From assembly GCA_017624495.1 (NCBI GenBank), contig JAGAMY010000020.1, forward strand, positions 26,699-90,698: DNA of 64,000 nucleotides. Reading direction: 5' to 3'. This DNA is from Lachnospiraceae bacterium. Its GTDB lineage: Bacteria; Bacillota; Clostridia; Lachnospirales; Lachnospiraceae. Below are positions 1 through 11,400 of this stretch, one piece after another. Both the position numbers and the translations under genes were made by a program. The stretch's first letter is position 1. Every line of letters starts with the position of its first letter. The notes beneath the pieces were generated by a model. The model was not told the DNA's origin. It was given only the letters and a program-made list of their open reading frames with translations, and made no database searches.

Positions 1-763
1 GCCGATTGACTTCATACATTAATATGGTGGCTGCAATGGCTGCATTTAACGATTCTACACTGCCTTCCATAGGTATCTTAATGTAATCGTCTGCTAAATC
101 TGCAATTTCATCGCTCAAACCATTTCCTTCATTTCCAATAAGAAAAGCTGTAGATGTTTTATAATTTGGTGCATCATACATCTGTGTACCCTTTAAGTGT
201 GCTGCATAAAATTTTATACCCTTTTTTTGCATTTTTCCAATGGCAGCCTGCAAATCATCCACCACCAAAAACGGAACGCGATAAATACTGCCCATAGTAG
301 AGCGTATCGTTTTGGGATTGTACAGGTCTACGGTTGTCTTATTTGCAATAATTGCCGTTATACCTGCACCTTCTCCGGTACGAAGCATGGTGCCTAAATT
401 TCCCGGGTCCTGTATACTTTCCAGTAAAAGATAGCTGGCATTTTCTTTTGCTAACAGCTCTCTTTCATTCCACTGCGGCATGGATACCACCGTCAGAATC
501 CCCTGTGGTGTCTGGGTATCACAGGCTGCTTTAAATACCGTATCGGATAGCACTTCATAGGCTGTATCTGCCAATGCTTTTTTGTGTTCTTCTGCAGCAT
601 AATAGCTTTCTGATACATAGACTTTTTGTATCCATTCTTTTGGTGCTTCTTCAAACATTTTTCTGCCTTCTGCAATGAATACGCCCTGTTCTTTTCTTGC
701 TTTTGCTTTTTTATTTAATACTATCAGGTTTTTCACCTGTGGATTTGCTGTACTTGTAATCAT
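1..763 (-). CDS. TrmH/SpoU-family RNA 2'-O-methyltransferase (3' end cut by window)
   Basis: An open frame runs from an ATG at 763 to the window edge, about 254 codons, so the C-terminal end is missing. The start is preceded by GGAGGAAAT. The N-terminal part (ITSTANPQVKNL...) resembles the substrate-binding domain of 23S rRNA methyltransferases. The SAM-binding knot domain follows with the three SpoU motifs: DPGNLGTMLRT, FLIGNEGNGLSDE, and PMEGSVESLNAAIAA near the edge. Family members methylate a ribose 2'-OH in rRNA or tRNA. The exact target nucleotide cannot be read from this sequence. The gene sits 20 nt downstream of the ATPase/nuclease gene on the same strand. Confidence 0.88.
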   Translation of the reverse strand, partial: MITSTANPQVKNLIVLNKKAKARKEQGVFIAEGRKMFEEAPKEWIQKVYVSESYYAAEEHKKALADTAYEVLSDTVFKAACDTQTPQGILTVVSMPQWNERELLAKENASYLLLESIQDPGNLGTMLRTGEGAGITAIIANKTTVDLYNPKTIRSTMGSIYRVPFLVVDDLQAAIGKMQKKGIKFYAAHLKGTQMYDAPNYKTSTAFLIGNEGNGLSDEIADLADDYIKIPMEGSVESLNAAIAATILMYEVNR

Positions 764-783
764 ATTTCCTCCGATAGTGGATT

Positions 784-2487
784 TTATTCTGCCATTGCAA
801 TGAAAACTTCCTTCCCTTGAAAGGCAAAGCCATATTTATATATTTTATCCGCCGATACACCCTTTGCAAAAAGTGCTGTCGCATATTGCCTGTCTTCTAT
901 CTGGGCAAGGGCTGCTAAGGCTGTATCTTTTAATGTCTCTTCATCGTCTTTGTCATACACTTTAAACTCCATAATTACTGCCGGATTTTTATTCGGATTC
1001 TTAGGCTCTATTATTACATCATATCTGCCAAACCCACTCTCTCTGTTAGATGTAACGATATAGTCTTTTTGCAACTCTACAATAAGTCCTAATACAAACC
1101 CATGATAAAATCTCTCCGGCTCCTGTCCTGTGGGACGTCTGCCTGTATCAAAATAGCTGAATATGGTAAGTGCTACACGATTCATATATACGTTCATCGC
1201 TTTACAATCTCCCATAAGCATTGCTTTTATAAAATCATTATAGTCTTTATTCGTTTTCCGAAACCACGATTTTACCATGCCATTGAGCATTATCAATACT
1301 TCCCTGTTGGTAACTGCCAGTTCATAGTTCGCCTCATCGCCTATCTCAATTTCCGACCAGTCTTCATAACTTAATACTTTCAAATAACCACTGGCAAGCA
1401 GCAGACTCCAAATTGCATTTTCATTATCATCCAACTGATTATACACAATCTGTTCATCCACAGGAACATATAAATGTCTGCCTTGCAATAATTCTTCAAA
1501 CTGTTCCTTGACGTTTCCGTTTCCCTCACGAATCAGTTTTCCTACCAGACTGTTAGAGCTGGTATTTGCCCAATAGGTTGTAATTACTCCAGTATCTAAA
1601 ACATTTAATATAGACCACGGATTATATATATCCCCATGTTTTCCAAAAATAAAACCATCATACCATTCTTTTACTTTTGTTTTTTCCAATCCTGATTCAC
1701 ACAGCTCCAAAGCTGCAAATACCTCTTCCTCAGTAAAACCAAAAGAAGTGGCATATTCATCTGACGTAGTCGTAACAACTTTCAAATTATTCAAATCTGA
1801 GAAAATGGATTCCTTGCTCACTCTGGTAATTCCTGTCATAACCGCTCTTTCCAAATATTGATTTGTCTTAAATGCGGAATTAAACATATTTCTTGTAAAT
1901 GCCACCAGTTCGTCCCAAAAGCCATTTACATAAGCCTCCTGCATAGGAGTATCATATTCGTCCAGAAGAATAACAACCTTTTGGTTATAATGTTTACACA
2001 ATAATTCTGACAAGCGGTGCAATGCTGCACTAGCATCAAACTCCGTCATATTTGTCTGCATACGTTCTATATATTCTTTGTCCTGTCTGGATAATCTGTC
2101 ACTTTCCATCAATTCCGGATACTGTCTGAACTGCTCCATTAACAACTCAATGATGCGACGAACGGTATACGCATAGGTTGTTTCTTTTATCCTTGCAAAG
2201 GATAAATTAATTACCGGATAGGTTCCCTGCAATTCCCTGTACTTTTCTTCCTGCCAGATAGAAAGACCCTGAAAAAGCTCTCCCTTTCCTGCATAAGCAG
2301 AAGACAGAAAACAGTTTAACATACTCATATTCAACGTTTTTCCAAAACGCCTGGGACGGGTAATGAGTGTTATATCGTCACCGCTTTCCCACCATTCTTT
2401 GATAAACATTGTTTTATCTATATAAAAGCAGTTTCTTTTGATAAGTTTTTCAAAATCCTGTATTCCGATTCCTACGGTTTTTGCCAT
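784..2487 (-). CDS. AAA-ATPase-like protein with C-terminal PD-(D/E)XK nuclease-like domain
   Basis: The 567-residue protein has an N-terminal AAA-ATPase-like domain and a C-terminal PD-(D/E)XK-type region. The P-loop reads TRPRRFGKT near residue 50 and the Walker B region reads VVILLDEYDTP. The C-terminal region contains GRYDVIIEP followed by VIMEFKVYD, which fits the D...ExK core. I chose the second of two adjacent ATGs (2487) because GGAGG lies 7 nt upstream; the ATG at 2490 would add one Met, and a longer frame upstream has no ribosome site. This family is common and multi-copy in gut Firmicutes and Bacteroidetes, and its role is unknown. Nuclease activity is an inference from the motif only. 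The gene is followed closely by the rRNA methyltransferase gene. Confidence 0.8.
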   Translation of the reverse strand: MAKTVGIGIQDFEKLIKRNCFYIDKTMFIKEWWESGDDITLITRPRRFGKTLNMSMLNCFLSSAYAGKGELFQGLSIWQEEKYRELQGTYPVINLSFARIKETTYAYTVRRIIELLMEQFRQYPELMESDRLSRQDKEYIERMQTNMTEFDASAALHRLSELLCKHYNQKVVILLDEYDTPMQEAYVNGFWDELVAFTRNMFNSAFKTNQYLERAVMTGITRVSKESIFSDLNNLKVVTTTSDEYATSFGFTEEEVFAALELCESGLEKTKVKEWYDGFIFGKHGDIYNPWSILNVLDTGVITTYWANTSSNSLVGKLIREGNGNVKEQFEELLQGRHLYVPVDEQIVYNQLDDNENAIWSLLLASGYLKVLSYEDWSEIEIGDEANYELAVTNREVLIMLNGMVKSWFRKTNKDYNDFIKAMLMGDCKAMNVYMNRVALTIFSYFDTGRRPTGQEPERFYHGFVLGLIVELQKDYIVTSNRESGFGRYDVIIEPKNPNKNPAVIMEFKVYDKDDEETLKDTALAALAQIEDRQYATALFAKGVSADKIYKYGFAFQGKEVFIAMAE

Positions 2488-2552
2488 CATCACACCTCCT
2501 GAAATGTGTAAGTAACTATAGCTTATATGATTTTTTTGATATTTACAACCCA

Positions 2553-2594
2553 AAAATGCAGCGGAACAATTTTGCACCATTCCACTGCATTTTC
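2553..2594 (-). terminator. Rho-independent terminator after the GH127/146 gene
   Basis: Read on the minus strand, AAAATGCAGTGGAA pairs with TTCCGCTGCATTTT across a loop of about 14 nt, with one G.U pair. A T-rich run follows. It begins about 10 nt after the stop codon at 2605. Confidence 0.7.
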
Positions 2595-2604
2595 TTCTTT
2601 TACA

Positions 2605-5600
2605 TTATTTCTTTACTGTAACTTTAACTGTCTGATAAACACCATTCTGTGCATACACATAAATTGTACATGTACCTTTCTTTTTAGCGGTAATCTTACC
2701 ATTTTTATCTACAGTTGCTACCTTTGTATTGCTAGACTCATAAGAAACATCACGATGATTTGTAAATTTCTTACTTGTCTTTTTCTGGGTTACTTTTAAC
2801 TTGAAGGTCTTGCCTTTCTTTGCTAATGTAACTTTCTTTTTGTTGACTTTTAAGGATTTTACATTTGCACTCTTATTTGATTTTGTTGCAGAGTGGATAG
2901 TTTTGGATGTTTCAAGAATAGAAACTTTTCCATCCACCATCTTATATGCCTGCACAATATATTTGTAATAGGTAGCTTTTTTAAGTCCTTTATGGGTGTA
3001 AGAAGTTGTGCTGTTCTTATCAATAATAGTAAGCACTTCATATGCATATTTCTTCTTACCGGAATTACACATGTTACCTAATACAACGTAACCGTCTGCT
3101 TCTTTTACTTTTGCCCACTGTACTTTGTTACTGTTCTTTGTGCTTTTCTTTACCTGTGCTTTTAGTACACCAAATTTTGCGCCCTTTGCTTCCTCGGATT
3201 TTCCGGTTGGAATAGCTGCATTGTCTGCTAAGATGAGGTCTGGGGTTGGGGTGGTAAGCTGTGGTGTAGTATCTTTTCCTGTGCTGATAGAAGAATCTTT
3301 CACAGCTTCTTTTGCTCCACAGATACATACGCTATTTACATATTTGTGTGCTTCGGTAACGGTGCTGTCATTGTCTTTACATGTCGCTGTGTGTGTACCG
3401 TTTCCGTTATCTTTGTAGGTGTAAGCGTGCGTATGCGTTGTTTCATTTCCACCTGTAGCTTTTTCCTGCTTTTTGATGGTTACAGTGTAGGCTGTGCTGG
3501 TTTCGTGATCCTGTGCATAAGCATCAAACGTTAATAACGTTGTATCGCCTGTAAGTGGGATTATTCTTTCTACCGTATCATCAATTAAAATGTCTCCAAC
3601 ATAAATCATACCACTTGCTACATTTGGTGATAAATTCATTGCTACGGACTCTGTATCTGCCGGAACAGTTAATGTATAATTTTTTACACTTCCGTCAAAT
3701 GCCGGTGAAAGTGTTCCTTTATCGAAACTTAATGCAGTAATATCTGGATTATCACTATATTCAAGTGTATTCTTAACTGCAATTCCAAATATACCACCTA
3801 CTACAGTATTTCCATTACTTCGGAACTTAGCAGTTATCACATCATTATCTGCCCAATATTCTTCCGGAATTTCGTATGTTTCTGCATAGAATACGTTTGT
3901 TCCCGCTGTATCCGTAATCGTAATTGTCTGCAATTTTTCATCATTAATATAAAGATCAAAATTTCTTTCTTTATCTCCTGAATACCATATACACTCTAAA
4001 TAATTATAATCGGCTGCCTGATCTACGGCTAAGTCATAGCTGAACCATCCGCCATCTTTTTCTGCATGACGGAATGTACGTCCCATCCATGAACCAACAG
4101 AGGATTTATTCGACTGCATATTTTTTGCCGCTTCAGAATTATTTGCATCAAAACTGTATAAAGAATCAATAGATGTTTCTGCATCACGCAACATTTCTTT
4201 GCTTGCTTTTATACGTTTCTGTGCACTCTCAGAATCCACTACCTCAAAGGTCATATATAAACCATAACGTTCTTTGTATCGCATATAATGTGGTGTGTAA
4301 ATTAAATCCGGTGAATCCGTATTTTTCAGAACAAACTGTACTTTACCATCTTCACTATCTTCAATTCTTACCAAATTTTCTTTAATATTTGCTTTCCATT
4401 CTTCTACAGAATCTGCATTTACTGTAATTACTGTCTGGCATGTAGTATCCTTTGTTCCAACACGGACTATAATTCCATTTGGATTTGAATCTTTAATACC
4501 ATTTGTTCCAAGTGCTGTACTAAGTACTACAGGACCATATTTAAATGCAATAAAGTTTTCATTATCCTGTGTCGCATAAGCAACTACTTCCATTGGGAAT
4601 GTCCATGTAATGACATCACCTTTATTTACATTAGAAACAGTTACATAACCATTTTCTTCTATAATTGTCTGTGTTTCTCCATTGATAACAAGCACAGGCT
4701 CACCAGCTACCCAATCAGGAATACGGAATTTTAGGTTAGTTCCTTCTGTAACCTGTGTTCCATCCACAGCATCTACAGTAACTGTCACTACATCATTGTT
4801 TGGCATATCTGCATCCATGGTAAGTCTGATATTCTGTTTAGCATATTCGTATGTGTTTGCAAAATACATATTTACATAGATATCAGATTTTTCTGTAAAG
4901 TAATAGGTATCTCCTAATTTAGAAAAGTTTTCCACACCAGTTCCTGTGCAGCACCAAAATTCGTCTAATGCTTCATTAAATACTTTATTGTATCCTGGTG
5001 CCATTGGCTGGAAATACATAGTCGTACCAGTTTCCGGGTTCTGCGAAGATACAATAGCATTTAAGTATGTATTCTCATAGTAATCCATATACTTTTTGTC
5101 TTTAGTTAATTTATAAAGCTCTCTGGAGAGTTTTAACATATTGTAGGTATTGCATGTTTCACAGGTTGTACTTCCATCGTAATCACCCTTAGTCGCATCA
5201 TAATGAAGTTCATCTGCATTATGGAAATGCTCAGATTGGCTGTTACCACCTGTAATATAAGTATGATGATTAATAACAATATCCCAGAAATTAACAGCCG
5301 CCGTTTTGTACATTTCCAAATCTGCCTGTTCATCTGCTGTCAATGCATTATAATACTCTTCATTATTTGTCATAACCGTGTAACGTTTTAATGCACCAGT
5401 TAATTTTGGAATTGTTGTATTTGCATGCTTTCCACTCAACACATCCTGATTATTTGCTAATGAAGTAAATAATTCTGTTTCATCAAAATAATGTGCTGCA
5501 ATCTTGAAATGCTCATTACCTGTAATGTCATAAATTTCATACAAAGCTTCGTTCATTCCACCATATTCAGTACCTAACATTTTTGTATTATCTGTAAGGT

Positions 5601-8229
5601 TTGTACAACGATTATAAATATATTCACTAAATCCTTCTGCAATGCCAAGAGCTTCACCGGCAACAGCGTCCTCATCCACAAAGGTATAAATATCTATCAA
5701 ACCTGCCAGTACTTTATGTAAATTGTACCATGGTACAAATACATTACTATCTGTACTGTGACTCTGTCCACTGAAGCTGCTGCCATCAATGGCATCCAAA
5801 CGTCCCTCTTTAAATGGAGCGATATAACCTGCACTCTTTGGATTAGTTAGCGCATATGCATCCTGACACTCTTTTAATCCTTCTACAGCATCCACTATCT
5901 GCTCATAAAGCTTTGCTTTTGTATCTGCATCATCACAGCCTTTGTATGCCTGCGCAAGACCTGACATATAATGTCCAAACATATGTCCACGGAAGGTAGG
6001 ATCAGCTTCTCGTTCCCATCCGCCATAGCCTTCTTCTGTTGGTGGTGTCAATCCTGCTGTTTTATAAAACTGATATAAAAATTTTTTAGAATTTAAACTC
6101 AATAAATAGTCATATTCTTTTTGCTCTGCATTTATTAAGTAATCATCTGCCAATTCAACATCACTTAACGAAATATCAGAAATATTGTTTCCTGTATCAC
6201 CTACAGCTCTTACAGTTACATTAAATGCTTTTTCTACAGCTTCTCCACCTGCAAAACTTGCTTTTGCGGTTAATGTTACCATTACAGACTCTTCACCTTC
6301 TGCAGGACGAGTTACAATACCTTCATTTGTAATCCACTCCGGATTGGAAGAAGTCCATGTAATTACCGAACCACTTGTACCTTCTGCCACCAGACGCATA
6401 TTTCCAGCCACGCTATCAGCTACAACAAGTGTATCTAAATCCTGCTGTGCAACAGCTTTTCTGTCTACAATTTTTCCACTTTCTTCGTAAATGGAAATTG
6501 CTTCTTCTAAACTTGCTGCTGTGTTATATAAACGGTATTCATCCAATGCAAGATTCTTCAAATAGGATGCTTTATAAACAGGTCCATTATAACCAATGGT
6601 CTTTTTGGTGTTTTCGCACGGACCGATTACCCCTGTGGACGTTGTGCTTAATCCATATTTTACTGTTGTCGCTTGTGGAATACCATTTCTGTAAATTTTT
6701 GCTACTTTTGTATCTACATCATAGGTCACAATAACATTTGTCCATTCTCCTGCTGGGAAGAATGAGGCTCTGTCGTCATTTACAAGCTTAATCAAATATG
6801 GCTGTTTTTCTGTTGCTGCTGGTCCAACAGATAAAGCAAGTGTACCGTTATCTCCACCAGAGGATAAGTACCAGCCATCTGTATACCACTCATTTTTATT
6901 CCATGTAATAAGCTGTTCGCCATCCATTGCAGAATCTGGTTTTATCCAGAAAGATAATGTTAAATTTTCCGGTGATAAATCTCCGTCTGTACCTAAATCC
7001 AGATAGGTAGAACCGTTAAATTTCATAGCTTTACTGTCAGTTGTAATTCCTTCTACATAGGTTGCTGTTCCTTTTCCCACTGTTACTTCTGTATTTTTTG
7101 CAGAGCTATCTGTTAAGTTATCTTCAAATTTTAAGTTTAATACGTTTGCATCAGCAAAAGTTGCCGGCTCTGCTGCTTTTGCCTTTACAGTTACTATAAA
7201 TTCTTTAGTATCACGTTCTTCACCACTTACAATGGTTGCTGTAAGTTTCACTTCCACATCTCCGGTTTCTGCATCCGGTCTAGTAACTGTTCCATCGGCT
7301 GCAATTACTGCTTCATTATCACTTTCCCATGTAATTATACTGCCATTTACACCTGCTGTCGGCAATTCAATGTCTGTTTTTGTGGTTTCCGGAAGCGTTA
7401 ATGCAGCTTTATCTAATTCGATTTTTCTCTCATCGATATCTACGCCTTCTCCTGCAAACAGTTCATCTACATCTGCCTGTGTTGCCACTGTATTGTAAAG
7501 CTGATATTCGTCGATAGCTATATTGTTTAAATAAGAAGAATTATATGCAGGTCCATTAAAACCAATTGTTTTCTTTACACTCTCTGCCGGTGTGATTACA
7601 CCTGTAGCAGATGCACTTGGCGAATTTTTCTGTACCTCCTGTAATGTACCATTTCGATATATCTTCGCTTCTTTTGTTTCACTTGCGTATGTCACCACAA
7701 CATGTGTCCATTCTCCCACCGGAAAAAATTCACTCCGTGTAGCAGAAACAGAAAACTCATATGGCGGATGTTCTGCTGCTGCGCCTACTGATAATATAAG
7801 TGGTGCAGTATCACTATTTGAAGACAGATACCATCCCTCTTCATTATAGTTATATTTGCTCCATGTAATAACCTGCTCACCGGATATTGCACTTTCCGGT
7901 TTCATCCAAAAAGATAGTGTCAGATTTTCCGGTGACAAATCACCATCTGTTCCTAAGTCAAGCCATGTACTGCCGTTAAATAAAAATGCCTGACTATCTT
8001 CTGTAATACCCTCCACATAACCTGCTTCACCATTTCCAACAGATACTGCAAAATTATTTACAGAACTGTCTGTTAAGTTGTTTTCAAATGCCAAATTTAA
8101 TACATTTGATTCTGCAAAGTTCTCTGCTGCATACACATTCTGTAACCCATCCGTCGGTATCGAGGTTACACCTACTACAGTCGCAAGACCTGCTGCAAAT
8201 ACTCTTTTGAATACTTTTGAAAAATTCAT
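2605..8229 (-). CDS. Secreted multidomain beta-L-arabinofuranosidase, GH127/GH146 (DUF1680) type
   Basis: A 1874-residue secreted protein. The start at 8229 is preceded by AAGGAGAAGGATT and opens a signal peptide (MNFSKVFKRVFAAGLATVVG). Two similar LamG-like domains (about 35-260 and 355-570) are each followed by an Ig-like module of the aBig type. The catalytic region spans about 680-1290 and shows the metal and nucleophile cysteines of this family: CETCNTYNML near residue 1023 and FWCCTGTG near 1091. A cadherin-like sandwich, one His/Cys repeat (DNGNGTHTATC...CICG), an Fn3-like module and a Lys-rich Big_2 domain follow. Characterised relatives remove terminal beta-L-arabinofuranose from plant glycoproteins and pectin. 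The ETCNTYNMLKL style favours GH146, but I cannot separate the two families. No LPXTG anchor is seen. Confidence 0.85.
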   Translation of the reverse strand: MNFSKVFKRVFAAGLATVVGVTSIPTDGLQNVYAAENFAESNVLNLAFENNLTDSSVNNFAVSVGNGEAGYVEGITEDSQAFLFNGSTWLDLGTDGDLSPENLTLSFWMKPESAISGEQVITWSKYNYNEEGWYLSSNSDTAPLILSVGAAAEHPPYEFSVSATRSEFFPVGEWTHVVVTYASETKEAKIYRNGTLQEVQKNSPSASATGVITPAESVKKTIGFNGPAYNSSYLNNIAIDEYQLYNTVATQADVDELFAGEGVDIDERKIELDKAALTLPETTKTDIELPTAGVNGSIITWESDNEAVIAADGTVTRPDAETGDVEVKLTATIVSGEERDTKEFIVTVKAKAAEPATFADANVLNLKFEDNLTDSSAKNTEVTVGKGTATYVEGITTDSKAMKFNGSTYLDLGTDGDLSPENLTLSFWIKPDSAMDGEQLITWNKNEWYTDGWYLSSGGDNGTLALSVGPAATEKQPYLIKLVNDDRASFFPAGEWTNVIVTYDVDTKVAKIYRNGIPQATTVKYGLSTTSTGVIGPCENTKKTIGYNGPVYKASYLKNLALDEYRLYNTAASLEEAISIYEESGKIVDRKAVAQQDLDTLVVADSVAGNMRLVAEGTSGSVITWTSSNPEWITNEGIVTRPAEGEESVMVTLTAKASFAGGEAVEKAFNVTVRAVGDTGNNISDISLSDVELADDYLINAEQKEYDYLLSLNSKKFLYQFYKTAGLTPPTEEGYGGWEREADPTFRGHMFGHYMSGLAQAYKGCDDADTKAKLYEQIVDAVEGLKECQDAYALTNPKSAGYIAPFKEGRLDAIDGSSFSGQSHSTDSNVFVPWYNLHKVLAGLIDIYTFVDEDAVAGEALGIAEGFSEYIYNRCTNLTDNTKMLGTEYGGMNEALYEIYDITGNEHFKIAAHYFDETELFTSLANNQDVLSGKHANTTIPKLTGALKRYTVMTNNEEYYNALTADEQADLEMYKTAAVNFWDIVINHHTYITGGNSQSEHFHNADELHYDATKGDYDGSTTCETCNTYNMLKLSRELYKLTKDKKYMDYYENTYLNAIVSSQNPETGTTMYFQPMAPGYNKVFNEALDEFWCCTGTGVENFSKLGDTYYFTEKSDIYVNMYFANTYEYAKQNIRLTMDADMPNNDVVTVTVDAVDGTQVTEGTNLKFRIPDWVAGEPVLVINGETQTIIEENGYVTVSNVNKGDVITWTFPMEVVAYATQDNENFIAFKYGPVVLSTALGTNGIKDSNPNGIIVRVGTKDTTCQTVITVNADSVEEWKANIKENLVRIEDSEDGKVQFVLKNTDSPDLIYTPHYMRYKERYGLYMTFEVVDSESAQKRIKASKEMLRDAETSIDSLYSFDANNSEAAKNMQSNKSSVGSWMGRTFRHAEKDGGWFSYDLAVDQAADYNYLECIWYSGDKERNFDLYINDEKLQTITITDTAGTNVFYAETYEIPEEYWADNDVITAKFRSNGNTVVGGIFGIAVKNTLEYSDNPDITALSFDKGTLSPAFDGSVKNYTLTVPADTESVAMNLSPNVASGMIYVGDILIDDTVERIIPLTGDTTLLTFDAYAQDHETSTAYTVTIKKQEKATGGNETTHTHAYTYKDNGNGTHTATCKDNDSTVTEAHKYVNSVCICGAKEAVKDSSISTGKDTTPQLTTPTPDLILADNAAIPTGKSEEAKGAKFGVLKAQVKKSTKNSNKVQWAKVKEADGYVVLGNMCNSGKKKYAYEVLTIIDKNSTTSYTHKGLKKATYYKYIVQAYKMVDGKVSILETSKTIHSATKSNKSANVKSLKVNKKKVTLAKKGKTFKLKVTQKKTSKKFTNHRDVSYESSNTKVATVDKNGKITAKKKGTCTIYVYAQNGVYQTVKVTVKK

Positions 8230-8367
8230 AATCCTTCTCCTTTCAATTTTGCCCATTTTGTACATTGTATTATCATTGTAAAAACTTTTTACTAGAGAAA
8301 CAATTCAATATCGTCTTATTTATGTTCAATTTTTTCTACATTTTTTTAACATTCCTATACTATTTTA

Positions 8368-8401
8368 ATTTTTTTATGATATCTTTTTATTTTTTTATGA
8401 T
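8368..8401. promoter_or_regulatory. Two 13-bp direct repeats, 21 bp apart, upstream of the GH127/146 gene
   Basis: ATTTTTTTATGAT occurs at 8368-8380 and again at 8389-8401. The 21-bp spacing is two helical turns. This is the arrangement expected for an AraC/YesN-type regulator, one of which is encoded at 13280. The site is about 140 bp upstream of the start codon. The AT-rich background weakens the inference. Confidence 0.4.
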
Positions 8402-8420
8402 TTTGTTGATTATCTAACCA

Positions 8421-8458
8421 AAAAAGAAGAAGCCATTATAGAAACGGCTCCCTCTTCT
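8421..8458 (-). terminator. Terminator after the GH43 gene
   Basis: On the minus strand AGAAGAGGGAGCC can pair with GGCTTCTTCTT (about 11 bp including G.U pairs), followed by a T-run. It lies about 20 nt past the stop codon of the double GH43 gene. Confidence 0.6.
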
Positions 8459-8479
8459 GTTTATTTACTCAATTTTCAT

Positions 8480-11400
8480 TTATTTTTTTACCGTAACACT
8501 TATCGTTTTATATATACCATTCTGTGCATATACATAAATCGTACATTTACCTTTCTTCTTCGCTGTAATTATACCCTTGCTGCTTACGGTTGCCACTTTA
8601 GTATTACTTGATTCAAAGGAAAGGTCACGATTACTTATTAGTTTCTTTCCATTTTTGGTTTGTTTTGCTTTGATGGTAAATTTCTTACCTTTTTTGGCAA
8701 GTGATACCTTTGTTTTATTTACCTTAATCGCTTTAACATTAGCATATTTTTTGTTCTTTGTGGCAGAATAAACCGTTTTTGATGTTTCAAGAATAGAAAC
8801 TTTTCCATCCACCATCTTATATGCCTGTACAATATATTTGTAGTAAGTATCCTTTTTCAGATTCTTATGGGTATAGGAAGTTGTTGTATTATTCTCGATA
8901 ATGGTAAGTACTTCATAAGGATATTTCTTCTTACCGGAATTTATAATATTACCTAATACCACATATCCCTCTGCATCAGCTACTTTTGACCACTGTACTT
9001 TATTGCTGTTCTTTGTTGCTTTCTTTACCTGAGCTTTTAATACACCGAATTTTGCTTTCTTTGCTTCATCGGATTTTCCGGTTGGAATAGCCGGATTGTC
9101 TGCTAAGATAAGCTCTGCGGTTGGTGTTGTAACTGCTGGTGTTACAGGTGTATCTGCCGCAGGTGGAATCGGATCTTTTGCGGTTTCCTCTTCTTTTTTA
9201 CTTCCATCGCTTTCCGATGCTGGTGGAGCTGGTGTTTCCTGCTTATCCTCTTCCTCCGGAATAATCTCTTCAATCGCTATAGCAGAAATATCCTCCGCTG
9301 TTAATGCACCGTCATATATCTTAAACTCATCCATAAGTCCTGTCATGTATTCTCCACCGGTCCACATAGCTTTTCCAAGGTATAAAATTCCATCATTTCC
9401 TAAAATGTCAGAAAGCGTATATTCGCTGGTAACACTTCCTTTATTTTGTCCATTAATATATAAGGTTGTCTTATCCTGTTCCACGGAAATCACGACATGT
9501 TTCCATGAAGTATCATTCCATTTACCATTTACTGACGGTGCACGTTTACCATCATTCATATAACGCTGAACAACCACTTCATTTGCTCTATCTAAAACAC
9601 CAAAATATGTTTCATACTCATACTCTGGCTGTCCTTCGTCCGGTGCTGCGTATACAGACCAGTTTGTACCTGTACCTTCCACTTTAGAATAGTAGGAAAT
9701 CGTAATTTCATCTTTTCCTGCAAGCAGGCTGCTTCCATCTTCTGCTGTTACATCTACATATCCTGCACCGTCAAGAGATAATGCACTGCCGGATGCTCCG
9801 TCTGTAGCCAGTTCTGCTGTACCTTCCGCACTACCAACTGCTCCTTTACCGGAAAAACCAGATGTTTCATCATCAAAACTAAAATATGCTAATAATTTGC
9901 TGTCATATACTGCTTTTTCTGCATCTGTGAGTTTTGCAAATTCTGCTGTAAATGCCATATCTGCATTTACTTCTGTTTCTTTTCTTACAGTCTCTGTACT
10001 GCCATCACTCCATTTTACAAACTTATAGCCACCCTTAGGAACAGCTTTTACTGCCGTTGCCTGATAACCATCAATGACTACCTGTTTTTCAACACCGGAA
10101 ATGCTTCCGCCTTTTCCTGCTTCGTAGGTTACATGATATTTTTTTGGTGCTGTATGTGTCTGACCTTCTGTCAAACCGGTAAGTGTTGCTTTTGCAACTT
10201 CAAACAATCCTGTTTCTTCATTATATATAAGTTTATCAATACAGGTTTCTCTGTGATAACCATAACCACTTGTCACCTGTCCTAATGGTGTCAGGAAACG
10301 ATGGTATGCAATATAAAAATCATCTGTACCCGGTACCTGTAATGTGGAATGATGTCCCGTACCTTTAATATTATTTGCTACATCTTTGACAAGCAGCTGA
10401 CATTTATATTCGATATCTCCATATAAAGAATCGGATACACCATATTTTACATGGTAATTTTCACTTCCTGTATCATCACAGGACCATGTAAAGTGATATT
10501 TGCCATCAATTTTGTTTACAATGATGGATTCACGGAAATCTGTAGCACCCACATAATTATGCATAGTTCCCGGAACAGTACTTATCATATCATCCCCAAG
10601 CTGCACAATTGCTGCATTTCCATTACCGAAAAGCATATAGGATGTTCCGTCTTCTTCTGTAAAAATAGATGGGTCAATACACTGTCCCATGGTTACACCT
10701 TCTGTACCACATAATTCCATGGTAACTAATGGTTCTTCTTCTGCCACGAATGGTCCGGTTGGTGAATCTGCAACCGCTACACCAATGGCTTTTTTCTGAT
10801 TTTGTGGATCTCTGATATCATTCCCACAGAAATAGAAATAATATTTTCCATTCTTTTCTTCAATGGATGGTGCCCATGCACTTCCATCTGACCATGCCAC
10901 ATCTGTTCTTAAATTTAAAATCTGACCTTCATCTTTCCATGTAATCAAATCCTCGGATGAGAACACACGGAATTTGTATCCGCCCCAACTCTGGAAACCA
11001 TCACTTGTACAATATAAATAGTATTTTCCGTTAAAGGCATCAATATCCGGGTCTGCAAACTCACCGCCAAGTACAGGGTTGTTTACAATCACTGTAGAAA
11101 CCGTATAAGTTTTTTCATCTCCGCCAAATCCGACAGTGATTTCAAAATCCTCCATCAGATTATAGGATTCTTTTGCATTTTTTACTTCTGCACCATCCGT
11201 TAAATCAAAATCAAGTGTAACGTTTTCTAAATCTGCTGCTTTACGGGTTCTTGTAGCCACATCATAATCATATTTGGTCGCATACAATGTATATGTCGCA
11301 TTTTCTTTATCCAGCTCTGTTTTTACAATGCCAACATCCTTACTGGTGATACCTTTTAATATTTCAATACTGTCTTCTTTTCCTGCTTCTTTGGCAATTT

